NCBI GenBank assembly: GCA_019448385.1
Contig: JAGTXO010000015.1
Location: 310,001-374,000, forward strand
Direction: 5' to 3'
Length of the DNA: 64,000 bases
Source of the DNA: Diacronema lutheri
Taxonomy: Eukaryota > Haptophyta > Pavlovophyceae > Pavlovales > Pavlovaceae
Below, one piece after another: positions 42,333-50,846 of the stretch. Below the pieces are notes generated by a model. It had not been told where the DNA came from. It did no database searches and was given only the letters and a program-made list of their open reading frames with translations. The position numbers and the translations under genes were made by a program. Numbering within the stretch: position 1 is the stretch's first letter; each line of letters begins with the position of its first letter.

Positions 42333-43020
42333 ATGTCCAACGGCGAGAGGCAGTAGACCGTGTTGGTGCCAATGGCAGAGGGCTAAGGAGAGATCGAGGT
42401 CGTGTGCGTCGTTGACGCGCTCGTGCGCGCCGGAGCTGACGTCATGGTCGCTCGCGGAGTCGACGCAGGGGACGTGCTGCTGCGGCGTCAAGATCATGGT
42501 CGACGCGGTGCTCTTCGATACGGCGACCCTGCCCTCAGACGCGGACGTCCTGCCCGGCGACATGCCCGGCGCCAATCACTTCGGCTCGGAGGCGCTCGCC
42601 GTGCTCATCCAAGGCTAGCTGGTCGTTGGCAGGCTCGTCGCCGCCATCTCCGCCGCCGTCTCCGCCGCCTCCCTTGCGCGGCGGAGATGGCGGCAACGAG
42701 CCTGCCAGTGAGCATCTCGAACTCATTGCGGTTGTCCTCCTTCAAGAGTTTATGATGCTCGCCGCAAGGGACCCCTTTTCTCCCCACAAGCTTCTCGACC
42801 AGAAGCTCGTGCTAAGCGCGTCGTAGAGCGCTTCGCGCGCCGCGCGTCGGGCGGCGTGCGCGTCGGGCGGCGTGCGCGTCGGGAGGCGTGTAGCATTGTC
42901 GCGCGGGCGCTCGCGCGAGCGCACGCGCCCCACACCCGCCGCGCTTACACGCGAGAAGATCGACGGCAACCTCGTGACGAGCCGTGGGCCAGGCGCGGCG
43001 GGCGTGCTAATGCTTAAGGC
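42333..43020 (+). pseudogene. DJ-1/PfpI (PARK7-like) pseudogene
   Basis: Remnants of one DJ-1 type gene lie in order on the plus strand. In the first frame: VLVPMAEG, an in-frame TAA at 42384, then EIEVVCVVDALVRAGADVMV. After a frameshift near 42478: GVKIMVDAVLFD and DVLPGDMPGANHFGSEALA, then a TAG at 42616, then VVGRLVAAISAA. Further on SPHKLLDQKLVLS and finally KIDGNLVTSRGPGAAGVL (about 42955-43010). These are the family's GSEEIE, SRGVKI, LPGGMPGA, AAICAAP, HGLL-GKK and GNLITSRGPGTA blocks. Another TAG (42354) precedes the first block. With at least three stops, frame changes and an inverted duplication where the nucleophile Cys should be, no active protein can be made. DJ-1 proteins act as glyoxalase/deglycase or redox chaperones. 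A wholly different spliced gene is unlikely because the stops lie inside conserved blocks. Confidence 0.78.
42628..42706. repeat. 27-bp inverted repeat inside the DJ-1 pseudogene
   Basis: Left arm 42628-42654 and right arm 42680-42706 are reverse complements with one mismatch; spacer 25 bp. The left arm encodes the GRLVAAISA block of the decayed DJ-1 gene, so the right arm looks like an inverted copy of part of that gene rather than a transposon end. No target-site duplication was noticed. Confidence 0.85.
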
Positions 43021-43030
43021 CAACGCCCCC

Positions 43031-43031
<1 letters not shown>

Positions 43032-43069
<38 letters not shown>
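43032..43069. repeat. Poly-C tract (38 nt) followed by a short (CA)n
   Basis: An uninterrupted run of C from 43032 to 43069 followed by about six CA units. It lies between the end of the DJ-1 pseudogene and the stop of the convergent lipase gene (43109). Confidence 0.97.
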
Positions 43070-43108
43070 ACACACACACACTGGATCGCGCAAGCTACTG
43101 GGGAGTGG

Positions 43109-45065
43109 TCACGGGTTGCACGTTGCCGCTAGCCGCGTGATGTACGGCTCCATCGCGTGGTTCTGCAGGTACAGGCCCGATGCGCCATGGTCCTGCACGA
43201 CGGGCTTGTACGAGTGCTTCCGGAAAAAATCGGATCGGATCTCCCGCGCTTGCCCCCTGAGTGAAAATGGGCGCGGCAACGCGGCGAAGCGCAGCGGAGT
43301 GAGCTTGCGGACGTCGAAGCGGGCCACGGGCGGCGGGCTCAGTCGAGCAAGCGTTGGCAGGGCGGGCGCAGCGTGCGGCGATGCTCGCGCTGCCCGCAGC
43401 GCACCAGTGTTTAAACCCCCACGAAGACGGCGGGCTGGCCGGGATAGGGTCGCCCCAATTCAGCCAGCGCACCTTGGCCACGTTCGAGTTGAACCAATCG
43501 GCCGCGTACCAGCGGAGCGAGCGCGGCTCGCCAAAGGTGTACACGCGCAGCGAGTGCGGCGTAAGCTCCTGGCCAAGTCGGATCTCGCGCGTTCGGTTCG
43601 TGTCCTCGCCGACGGTGAAGAGATCGGCGGCGGCGATGGACGCGAGGCCCGCACCGAGCGAGTGGCCCGTGAGCCGGATCCCGTTGGGGCATCGCCCTTC
43701 CCTCGAGAGCGCGGCGAGGCGGTCGATCAGCCCAGCGGCTCGTAACGACTGGTGTGAGACGTAGAACCCGAGGCCGCACTCGCCAATGCTCTGCCCGTTG
43801 GCCGCGGCGCACGCCGTGCCGAGCGCGCTCACCGCGTCGGTGATCCAATCGGCGTCCTGCTCGGAGCCGCGGAAGGCCGCCCAGCACGAGCCGCCGCCCA
43901 CGCCGATGAACGCGTCGGCCGACGCGCGCGTGTGGTACTCGGCGATGAGCTCGAAATGTTCCGGAAGCTTCTGGATGAGGTCGGTCCCGTTGTAGTAGGC
44001 CGCGAGCGAGAGGTGCACCGCCATTTGCGACTCGGCGCACGCCTCGGCCTCCGGAACGTCCGGTGACACCGTGTTGCCTCCACCGCACGCGCAGCAGTGC
44101 TCCTCCGGCCAGTTGTTCAGTCGGCCGCCCTTTGCGCGGTCGACGACAGTGTTGAGTGTGCACCAGCCGTTTCGCGCGTAGTCCAGGCACTCGTGCGCCG
44201 GGCCCGAGCCGCGCCGGCCGGTCGACGACGCCCACGGCAGCATGTCCGTGCAGCCGGTCGTGTTGTGCGGGTGGGAGGGCAGCCACGTGGACGGTTCGCT
44301 CGAGTCGCATCCATTGTCGGCGATGAGCGCGCGCAACTGTGCGTCGGCGTCGACCCACGTGGCCGCGCTGTCGGCCTCGTAGCAATCGACGGGCCCGCCC
44401 GAGTCGTCGACGCACGCCGCGACCTCGTGCTTGAAGAGACCTTGGTAGCATCCCCACTTGCCATCCGCGAGGCGCGCGGCTGAATCGGGCAGTAGGCGCG
44501 CACACTTGATGCTGCGTGCACACAGGCGCGGTCGCGCGCGGCGTGGCGGCGCGGACGTCACCTCATCGAGAAGGACTCAGCATGGTCGGGCGGGCGCCAC
44601 TCAGTTTGCAGGGGCGCGCGGCAGCGTCCGCGTGCGCCGCGCTCACTCAAGGATCGACTGCAGGCAATCACCATCCATGTCGTTGGCCTGGCACACCTGC
44701 GCGCACCAACGCGCGACGGTGCTCGAGCCGCACGCGCCCTTCTTTGCCTTGGCGACGCACCTGGCGGGCAGATTGCCGCGCGCGCGACGGAAAGCAGGCG
44801 CGTAAGCGCACGGTTGGCGCGGGCTCGCGTTGCCGGCCCACCCTGGAGCGCAGCCGAGGCGTCGCGCGCACCAGTCCATCTCGCCCTGGTCGGTGGACGG
44901 CGTCCTCTTCTTCACGCCCGCCGTCTGCTCGTGCAGGCCGAGCCGGCCTGGAGGGGGCTGTGCGAGCAATGCAATCAATGCGAGCGTGACGCAGCCGGCG
45001 CCAACGCTGGCCAGCGCCCTCGCGCGCCCGGCTCTCCTCGGCGCTTCAAACTTGAGCTCGACCAT
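43109..45065 (-). CDS. Class 3 lipase with signal anchor and Cys-rich N-terminus, three exons
   Basis: Alpha/beta hydrolase, probably a triacylglycerol or galactolipid lipase. Exons 45065-44647, 44511-43405 and 43337-43109 join in phase, about 584 residues. Residues 25-40 form one hydrophobic helix (GCVTLALIALLAQ) after a basic start, typical of a type II signal anchor, so the rest faces the lumen or outside. Next come Cys-rich segments; one, HECLDYARNGWCTL...EEHCCACGGG, resembles ShK-like disulfide domains. The lipase core shows FIGVGGGSCWAAFRGSEQDADW (split here as FIGVGGGSCW and AAFRGSEQDADW), the nucleophile elbow IRLTGHSLGAGLAS, VYTFGEPRS and WLNWGDPIPASPP (Asp). The third exon supplies the C-terminus. 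Divergent from the 45116 ORF by 50 bp. Confidence 0.88.
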
Positions 45066-45115
45066 CGATCGACGCCGACAAGTCGAGTCGTAACCGCTCG
45101 AAGTTTGAAACGTTC

Positions 45116-45760
45116 ATGAGCGAGTCCTTCGTCGTGTTCGCTCATGAGCGCCGCGCCGACACCGTCACGAGACCCCACGGCTTGGACGCGCAGCAAGGCC
45201 GTGAATGGCCAAGCGCCGAGCTCATTTGGCGCCAGAGCCGCCCACGGCCAGCCCCAGTCGCGCGGCTCCACGCGACGATCCGGCGGCCGGGCAGCGCGCC
45301 GCACGCGGATGGCGCGTTGCGGCACGCCGCGACGCTCACGTGGCCCGACCAGTCCGAGGCTCGCGCGAGTCTCGCGCGCGCGCAGTTGAGCTACACGCTC
45401 GCACGTGACACGCTCGGCCATGCCAACGTGCTGCGCACGACCGCCGACCGGACGAGCGCGATGAACGACTTCCGACGCGGGTGCGAGATGCCCTTCTCGT
45501 ACCTCAAAGCCGCGGCCGAGTACGAGCAGGCGGCCGACGCGTTCGACGAGCTGCTGCAAGAAAAGGCACGTCCAGATTGCACGCTGCGGCGGCAGCGCAT
45601 GATCACCCGCGCGCGCGAGCGAGGCGAGGCGCTGAGCGCGCCGTTGCCGCTCGCCGTCTCGCGCACGCGCGCGATCAAGCACGGCACAGACGCGCGGGCG
45701 CCCCGATTGCGAATGCCGGGCGAGGTGCGCGAGCGCCAGGCGCCCGGGCTCGTGCGCTGA
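45116..45760 (+). CDS. Unknown protein, 214 residues
   Basis: ORF starting MSESFVVFAHERRADTVTRP at the first ATG after the divergent lipase gene. I do not recognise it. The middle part (AAEYEQAADAFDELLQEKA, about residues 131-149) reads as an amphipathic helix; the rest is Arg-rich and could be disordered. There is no signal peptide, membrane helix or known motif. An antisense ORF of 283 codons covers it, so coding is not proven. It ends 76 bp before the stop of the convergent syntaxin gene. Its place between two divergent or convergent real genes, with fitting spacing, supports a gene. Confidence 0.45.
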   Translation: MSESFVVFAHERRADTVTRPHGLDAQQGREWPSAELIWRQSRPRPAPVARLHATIRRPGSAPHADGALRHAATLTWPDQSEARASLARAQLSYTLARDTLGHANVLRTTADRTSAMNDFRRGCEMPFSYLKAAAEYEQAADAFDELLQEKARPDCTLRRQRMITRARERGEALSAPLPLAVSRTRAIKHGTDARAPRLRMPGEVRERQAPGLVR

Positions 45761-45835
45761 CCCACGCTGAGCCGACAGCCGACTGTTGCTGCGCGCTCGC
45801 CGACCGGACGAGGCGCTAGTATTCACAATTATTGA

Positions 45836-46732
45836 TCACGAATACCACCAGTCGGCGAGCAGCAGCGTGCACGCCGCGGCGACGAAGAAGAGCATTTGAT
45901 AGAGCCGAAAGCCCCTCGCATGCTGCTCAGCCGACTGCAGCGACCGGTTGCCGGAGCGCACGTAGTCGGCGGCGCTCGCCGTGTCTGCATGGATGTGCTC
46001 GATCGCCTCGGCCTGCTCCGAGAGCGAGGCGGCGAAGGTGGCAGAAAGCGCAGAAATCTCAAGCACCTTGGACTCGGCACTGCGCACCTCGTCCACCATC
46101 GACGCGAGATCGGCGTGCAGTTGCGCGTTCTCGGCCTCGAGGAGTTGGCGCTCATCCGCAGAAAGGTCGCCCGCCTCGAGCTCACACCCGGCCATCTCCT
46201 CCCAGCCGCGCTCGGCGGTCGCGGAATGGTGGTGCGCGTCGTCGGCGTAGAGCGCGGGCGACACCAGCTCACGACCACGCAGCTCCGCCGCCTCGGCCGC
46301 GAACGCCGCGCGAAAGTCGTCGGCGTGCGCGGCGAGCGCGGAGAGCTGCTGCAGCAGGATCGCGAGCGCAGCCTTTATGTGCGCGCGGTGGTGGGCATTG
46401 GGCTCGGCAGCGGCGAGCGGCACTTCCAGCGGGCGGTCGAGCGAGGCCGTGAGAGCGTCGAGCCGCTTCGACGCGACCGCGAGGAACTCGCTCGCCACGC
46501 TGTCAATCTCGTCGCGCTCGGAAGCGCTCATCAACCGCGCGCGGCCGGGCGCGGCGTGCTCGTGCAAAAAGGTGCGCATCGAGGCCATGCTCTCCCACAC
46601 TTGGCGAGCCTCGGTGGTGAATGCCGTGCGCTTCCGCACGGCGGGCAGCACGTCGCCCTTTGGTGTGCTGCCGCCTTGCCGGGCGCGCAGGCGGTTCGCG
46701 ACCGCGCGAAAGTCGTGCCGCACGATCGCCAT
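45836..46732 (-). CDS. Syntaxin 18/SYP81-type Qa-SNARE
   Basis: Tail-anchored SNARE for fusion at the endoplasmic reticulum (Golgi-to-ER traffic). 298 residues from ATG at 46732, which fits the family. The N-terminus MAIVRHDFRAVANRLRARQ and the helical region EARQVWESMASMRTFL match the syntaxin-18 N domain. The SNARE helix begins LLEAENAQLHADLASMVDEV, continues ESKVLEISALSATFAASLSE (central Gln layer) and SLQSAEQHARGFRLYQ, then one C-terminal membrane helix MLFFVAAACTLLLADWWYS. The LL-EN-L--EL--MVDEVR pattern is typical of Ufe1/syntaxin 18 rather than other syntaxins. A possible longer start at 46789 would overlap the next gene. Only 35 bp separate its ATG from that of the divergent SBPase gene. 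Confidence 0.9.
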   Translation of the reverse strand: MAIVRHDFRAVANRLRARQGGSTPKGDVLPAVRKRTAFTTEARQVWESMASMRTFLHEHAAPGRARLMSASERDEIDSVASEFLAVASKRLDALTASLDRPLEVPLAAAEPNAHHRAHIKAALAILLQQLSALAAHADDFRAAFAAEAAELRGRELVSPALYADDAHHHSATAERGWEEMAGCELEAGDLSADERQLLEAENAQLHADLASMVDEVRSAESKVLEISALSATFAASLSEQAEAIEHIHADTASAADYVRSGNRSLQSAEQHARGFRLYQMLFFVAAACTLLLADWWYS

Positions 46733-46767
46733 TATTTTCTTGCCCGCCCTTGGGTCCAGGAGTCGCG

Positions 46768-47995
46768 ATGGCCGCGAGGTCGCGCTCATTACTGCGCGGA
46801 GCGGCGCTCCTGTGCGTCGTGGCGGCCGGCGACTCGCTGTCCGCGCACCGCGTCGCGCACGGACCGCTTGGCCGCGTCGTCTCGCGCCATGCGCTCCGAG
46901 CGCGCGCACTTGGCATGGTGCAACTCGAAGCGAAGGCGCTCACGCTGTCCAATTGGCTCGAGGACCTCGGGAACCCAGGGCTCGCGCGAACGCTCGAGGC
47001 CATCTTCTCGTCCGCGGCCGAGGTGGCTGGCAAGATCCGTACCTCATCTTGCGATTCGGTCGAGGGCTGCTTCAACACGCTCGGCGCGCTCGATGACGAA
47101 CAATTTGCCATCGACTTGCTCGCAAACGAGGTGCGCGCCCTCGCGGTGGCCGCGCCCGCCGTTTCGGCCGCCTCCTGGGCGGCTCGCGCGCGCGTCGCGC
47201 TCACGCAAAATCCGTTGCGGTTGCACTTGGCAGGTGATGTACGAGCGCCTTTCCTCTGCGGGCACAGTGGCGACTATCTCGTCGACGCAGGACCCGTACG
47301 AGATCCCGATTGGCGGGCGTGGCTTCTCCGTCGCATTTGATCCGCTTGACAGCGCGGCGAGCGTCGACGTCAACTTTGCGGTGGGCTCGAGCTGGGGCGT
47401 GTGGACGGGCTCGAAGCTCACGGGCATCAAGGGGCGCGACCTTGCCGCCGCCGGCCTCACGATCTACGGCCCGCGCACCGCGATGCTCGTCGCGACGGGC
47501 GCGCGCGCCGGCGTCGACGAGTTTGTGCTCACGGACGCGATCGATGGCGTGTGGCAGTGGGTTGTGTCGAACCGGTTCGAGACTATCGACGAGGACCAGC
47601 CCTTTCGCCGCGCCATATTTGCGCCGGGCAACCTGCGCGCGACCGCGGGCAACGCTGGCTACCGTGAGCTGATTGACTTTTACATCGAACGGTGTTACCA
47701 CCTGCGCTACTCGGGCGGAATGGTACCCGACGTGCTGCAGCTTGTCATCAAAGGACGCGGCATCTTTGCAAACCCAGACGGCGGCGCGCCCGCGCCCGCG
47801 CGCATCCGGCTGCTCTATGAGGCGGCGCCCGCCGCGTTTGTGATCGAAAAGGCCGGCGGCGCGTCGACCGACGGCGCGAGCAGCCTGCTCGACGTCGTCG
47901 TGCAGGACACTGACCAGCGCACGCAGGTTGCGCTTGGCAGCAAGCTGGAGGTCGCGCGCTTCGACGCGACCGTCGGCCCCGCCAAGCGCGCGTGA
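46768..47995 (+). CDS. Sedoheptulose-1,7-bisphosphatase-like enzyme, plastid-type, two exons
   Basis: Member of the FBPase/SBPase family; the Calvin-Benson cycle enzyme removes the C1 phosphate of sedoheptulose bisphosphate. Exons 46768-47130 and 47234-47995, 374 residues. Leader MAARSRSLLRGAALLCVVAA looks like the signal-peptide half of a bipartite plastid leader. SBPase-type blocks: DEQFAIDLLANE, VDVNFAVGSSWGVW, LTIYGPRTAMLVA, APGNLRATAGNAGYRELIDF, YHLRYSGGMVPDV, AAFVIEKAGGASTDG and QRTQVALGSKLEV. The TYGPRT, NLRAT and LRYTGGMVPDV blocks favour SBPase over FBPase. The metal/phosphate loop, usually DPLDGSS, reads DPLDSAAS here, keeping both Asp but losing Gly-Ser-Ser. Whether it is active cannot be told. 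Confidence 0.87.
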
Positions 47996-48035
47996 GCGAC
48001 GCTCCCCCTACCCCCCTTCCTCCCGTGTATTCTAG

Positions 48036-49979
48036 TCATTGAGATGGTGGCAACGGCATTGCGCAGCCCAGACAACCGCCCGGTGGCCGAGGCTGCGCAG
48101 GCCGGGATGCAAACGCGCCGTGCCCTCTGCGAGAGGCCCCGTTCGCACCGGCGGGTGCCCGCGCCGTCCGCGCCACCGGGCGGTCGCGTGGGTGCCCGTC
48201 AAATGGCCGGTTCGCGTCGCGCGCATCGCTGGCGCGGTCGTGCTCGGCGCGCGGCGCGCCGAGCAGATCAAAGACGCGCGAGAGCGCGGCGCGCTGCTCG
48301 TCCAGCCGCTGCTCCGCGGCGTTGACCAGCTCCTCGCGCTCGTCCAGGTCGTGCTTGCGCAGATCGAGCAGGAGGCAGCGGCGGTTGAGCTCGAGCGCGG
48401 TGTGCTGCTGCTCGTGCTCGTCCGCGCGCTGATCGACCGCGCGGCCGGCCGGCGCGCTCGGCACGATCACGAGTGCGAGCGCGTCCGCGCCGCCATCGCA
48501 AGCAGCTTCGGCCGCTGCGTGAACGGCCGAAGGCGCCGCCGTGCGCGGTGTGTGCGCCACACTGGCCACGCCTGGTGAGGCGAGCTGTATTGACGACGCG
48601 CGCGCAGTCGCGGCCGCGTGCTGCGCCGCTGCGCCCGACTCGGCGCCGCGTGGCGCCGCGTCGGCCGGCACAAGGTCAAGCGTGGCGAGACGCGCGCGCG
48701 CGTCTGCGAGCTGTGCGCGAAGCGCGCGGTTGGCCCTGCGCACGCGCGCGGCGGCGGCGAGCTGCAAGCCGACAAGCTCGAAGAGCCGGTCGCGCACACG
48801 CGCCTCCGCGCGCAGCAGCTTGGCCTGCCGTTCCTCCTGCTCGTTCGAATGCGCGCGCAGCACGCTCGCAAGGTGCTCACAACGGCAGCGAGCGCCCCGG
48901 GAGTCCGACAATGCGTTGCGTGCGCGCGAGATGGCGCGCGACGGTGGCGGCACGCCCACGTCGGCTGCGGCGAGCTCGAGCGCGTGCGACACGCGCTCGC
49001 TAGCACCCGGCTCGCGCCCAGCCGCGCGCGCGGGGAGGTCGTCGGAGACGCGTGCGCCGTCGCCCGCACGGCCTTGCGCCGCGCGAGGTGTAGACGGCGC
49101 GGACGGCAGATCGGCACGTCGCCGCGGCGGGGGCGAGGGCTCGGCGGTCGGCGCGCCATGCTCGGCGCTCTCGCCCGGAGAATCGGGCAAAGCGAGAGGG
49201 AGGGCGACGCCGAGCACGCCGCCGGCCGAGCCGTCGGCGCAGACGGGCGCGTCGCCGGCCGGCCCACCGCAGTAGGCGCGGCTGCCTGCGCCTGCGCTCG
49301 TGGCGCCCGCGGCGCGCTCGCCGTCGCCGGAGCACGCCGAATCAACCGTCCGCGCGCACGCGCTCGCCCACTCGACCTGCCCGCACGCTGCGCCACGCGG
49401 CGTCTGCGTCGCCGCGTGCTCCATCTCGCGGCGCGCGCGCGTCGCGGGCAAGATGGAGATCGACTCAGCCGAGCGGTCGTGCACGCAGAGCATCTCGACG
49501 ACGAGCAGGCTGGCGCGCTCGCCCGGCGTGAGGCAGTCGAGCGGGATGCGCTGCCAGCGGTCACGCCGGTATCGGCGCGCGCCCGACGCGAGGAGCGCGT
49601 GTACCGTGCGCGCGTCGCCGCACGCGGCGGCGACGTGCAGCGCAGTGCGGCCCTCGGAGTCGGCGACGTCGACGGTGCCGTCGCTCAGCGCCGCGATCAG
49701 CGCGGTCGCATCGGCGTGACCGCGCAAGGACGCCATGTGCAGCGCCGTACGCCCGTCCGCGTCGCGTGCAGACCCGCTCGCCCCTCCGTGCACGATGAGG
49801 TGCGCGGCGAGCGGGACGACGGACGCATCAGGCGCGTACCGGAGCGCCGCCCACAGCGCGGCCTGGGCCGCACCTGCGTCGAGCAGGCCGTTGCGCAGCG
49901 CCAAGCGCAGCGTCGCGACGTCGCCCGCGCGCACGCAGCTCTCGACCGTCCGAGCGTCGCCATCGCGCTCGCCGATCAT
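48036..49979 (-). CDS. Ankyrin-repeat and coiled-coil protein
   Basis: Single exon, 647 residues from the ATG at 49979; the open frame extends upstream but crosses the divergent Mpv17-like gene, so the shorter start is chosen. Residues about 10-150 form four ankyrin repeats; two are clear: DGRTALHMASLRGHADATAL and EGRTALHVAAACGDARTVHA. A loop-rich Ala/Ser region follows (150-370). Next is a helical part (AISRARNALSDSRG, ARVRRANRALRAQLADARAR) and a strong coiled coil near 540-600 (LRKHDLDEREELVNAAEQRL). Such proteins are adaptors that bind partners; no enzyme domain is seen. It ends 40 bp before the SBPase stop. Partner and place in the cell are unknown. Confidence 0.72.
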   Translation of the reverse strand: MIGERDGDARTVESCVRAGDVATLRLALRNGLLDAGAAQAALWAALRYAPDASVVPLAAHLIVHGGASGSARDADGRTALHMASLRGHADATALIAALSDGTVDVADSEGRTALHVAAACGDARTVHALLASGARRYRRDRWQRIPLDCLTPGERASLLVVEMLCVHDRSAESISILPATRARREMEHAATQTPRGAACGQVEWASACARTVDSACSGDGERAAGATSAGAGSRAYCGGPAGDAPVCADGSAGGVLGVALPLALPDSPGESAEHGAPTAEPSPPPRRRADLPSAPSTPRAAQGRAGDGARVSDDLPARAAGREPGASERVSHALELAAADVGVPPPSRAISRARNALSDSRGARCRCEHLASVLRAHSNEQEERQAKLLRAEARVRDRLFELVGLQLAAAARVRRANRALRAQLADARARLATLDLVPADAAPRGAESGAAAQHAAATARASSIQLASPGVASVAHTPRTAAPSAVHAAAEAACDGGADALALVIVPSAPAGRAVDQRADEHEQQHTALELNRRCLLLDLRKHDLDEREELVNAAEQRLDEQRAALSRVFDLLGAPRAEHDRASDARDANRPFDGHPRDRPVARTARAPAGANGASRRGHGAFASRPAQPRPPGGCLGCAMPLPPSQ

Positions 49980-50045
49980 CCGGCGGGCCGAGTCAACGCG
50001 CGGGAATGGCCTCCATGCTGGCCCGTCACTCGACTGTGATGCACG

Positions 50046-50765
50046 ATGTTTGAGTCTCTCGTCCTGCCTCCCATGGCTGGCCTTTTCTTCCGCTCGGCGG
50101 CGGCGCCGCCGCCCGCTCCGCCTCCTCCGCCCGAGCTCTCGGCCAACGTGCATGGCTCGGTCGCGCTCGTGCTCGCGGTCAGCGTGCTGCTCGCCGTGTC
50201 TGCGCTCTCCGGGCGCGAGGTGTGGCACCCGTTTCCGCCGCACCATGTCTACCTCGCCGAGATGGCGTGGCGCTCGTACGGCAGCGCGCTCAAATCGCAC
50301 CCGCGCTCGACCTCGGCAGTGAGCGGAGCGTGCATCTCGGCGCTGGGGAACTGGATCGGGACGGGCGCCCTCGGCGCGAGCACCTGCCGATTTGCGCTGT
50401 GGGGCGCACTCGTCTCTTTCATCTCGAGCTGGTGGGTCCGCGCGCTCAACCGCGCCTTTGACGGCCGCACGTCGCGTTGGCTGGTGCTCGAGAAGACGCT
50501 CGTCGACCAGATGGTCAGCGTACCCTTCTTCACGGCGCTCTTCCAGCTTGTGCACGGCACGCTGCAGGGCCTTCCGCCCGCGGAGATCTACGCGCGGCTG
50601 CGCGCTGGGTACTTGGTCGCATGCTTGGCCGCGTGGCGATTTTGGCCGCCCGTCGTCCTGCTGGCGTACGCGTACGTGCCGCAGCAGCTGACGGTCGTCT
50701 TCTTCAGCTCGGCGGGGCTCGTGTGGAACGTCATCCTGACGCTCATGCACAGCAGCTCGCGATGA
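50046..50765 (+). CDS. Mpv17/PMP22 family membrane protein
   Basis: Small four-helix integral membrane protein of mitochondria, peroxisomes or plastids. 239 residues. The family signature is clear: YGSALKSHPRSTSAVSGACI, SALGNWIG, VLEKTLVDQMVSVPFF, LACLAAWRFWPPVVLLAYAYV split as CLAAWRFWPPVV and LLAYAYVPQQL, and LVWNVILTLM at the end. Family members make channels or help metabolite exchange; the exact role is unclear. The N-terminus has a Pro-rich patch followed by a hydrophobic helix (VALVLAVSVLLAVS). Divergent from the ankyrin gene by 66 bp and convergent with the Mn-type CDF gene. Confidence 0.9.
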   Translation: MFESLVLPPMAGLFFRSAAAPPPAPPPPPELSANVHGSVALVLAVSVLLAVSALSGREVWHPFPPHHVYLAEMAWRSYGSALKSHPRSTSAVSGACISALGNWIGTGALGASTCRFALWGALVSFISSWWVRALNRAFDGRTSRWLVLEKTLVDQMVSVPFFTALFQLVHGTLQGLPPAEIYARLRAGYLVACLAAWRFWPPVVLLAYAYVPQQLTVVFFSSAGLVWNVILTLMHSSSR

Positions 50766-50846
50766 GCGACTCTCCCGATTGCCCAGCCCACCCTTTCCAC
50801 TTTCTGCCCAAGGCAGAGAGAGACCTGACGGATTCTGATTCCAGGC

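Noticed and set aside
45896-47233. First part of a 699-codon plus-strand ORF ending as SBPase
   Set aside because: This part is antisense to syntaxin 18 and lies in the SBPase intron frame; only the part from 47234 is an SBPase exon.
49980-50750. N-terminal extension of the ankyrin ORF
   Set aside because: It is antisense to the Mpv17-like gene and has no similarity; the ATG at 49979 begins the ankyrin-like part.
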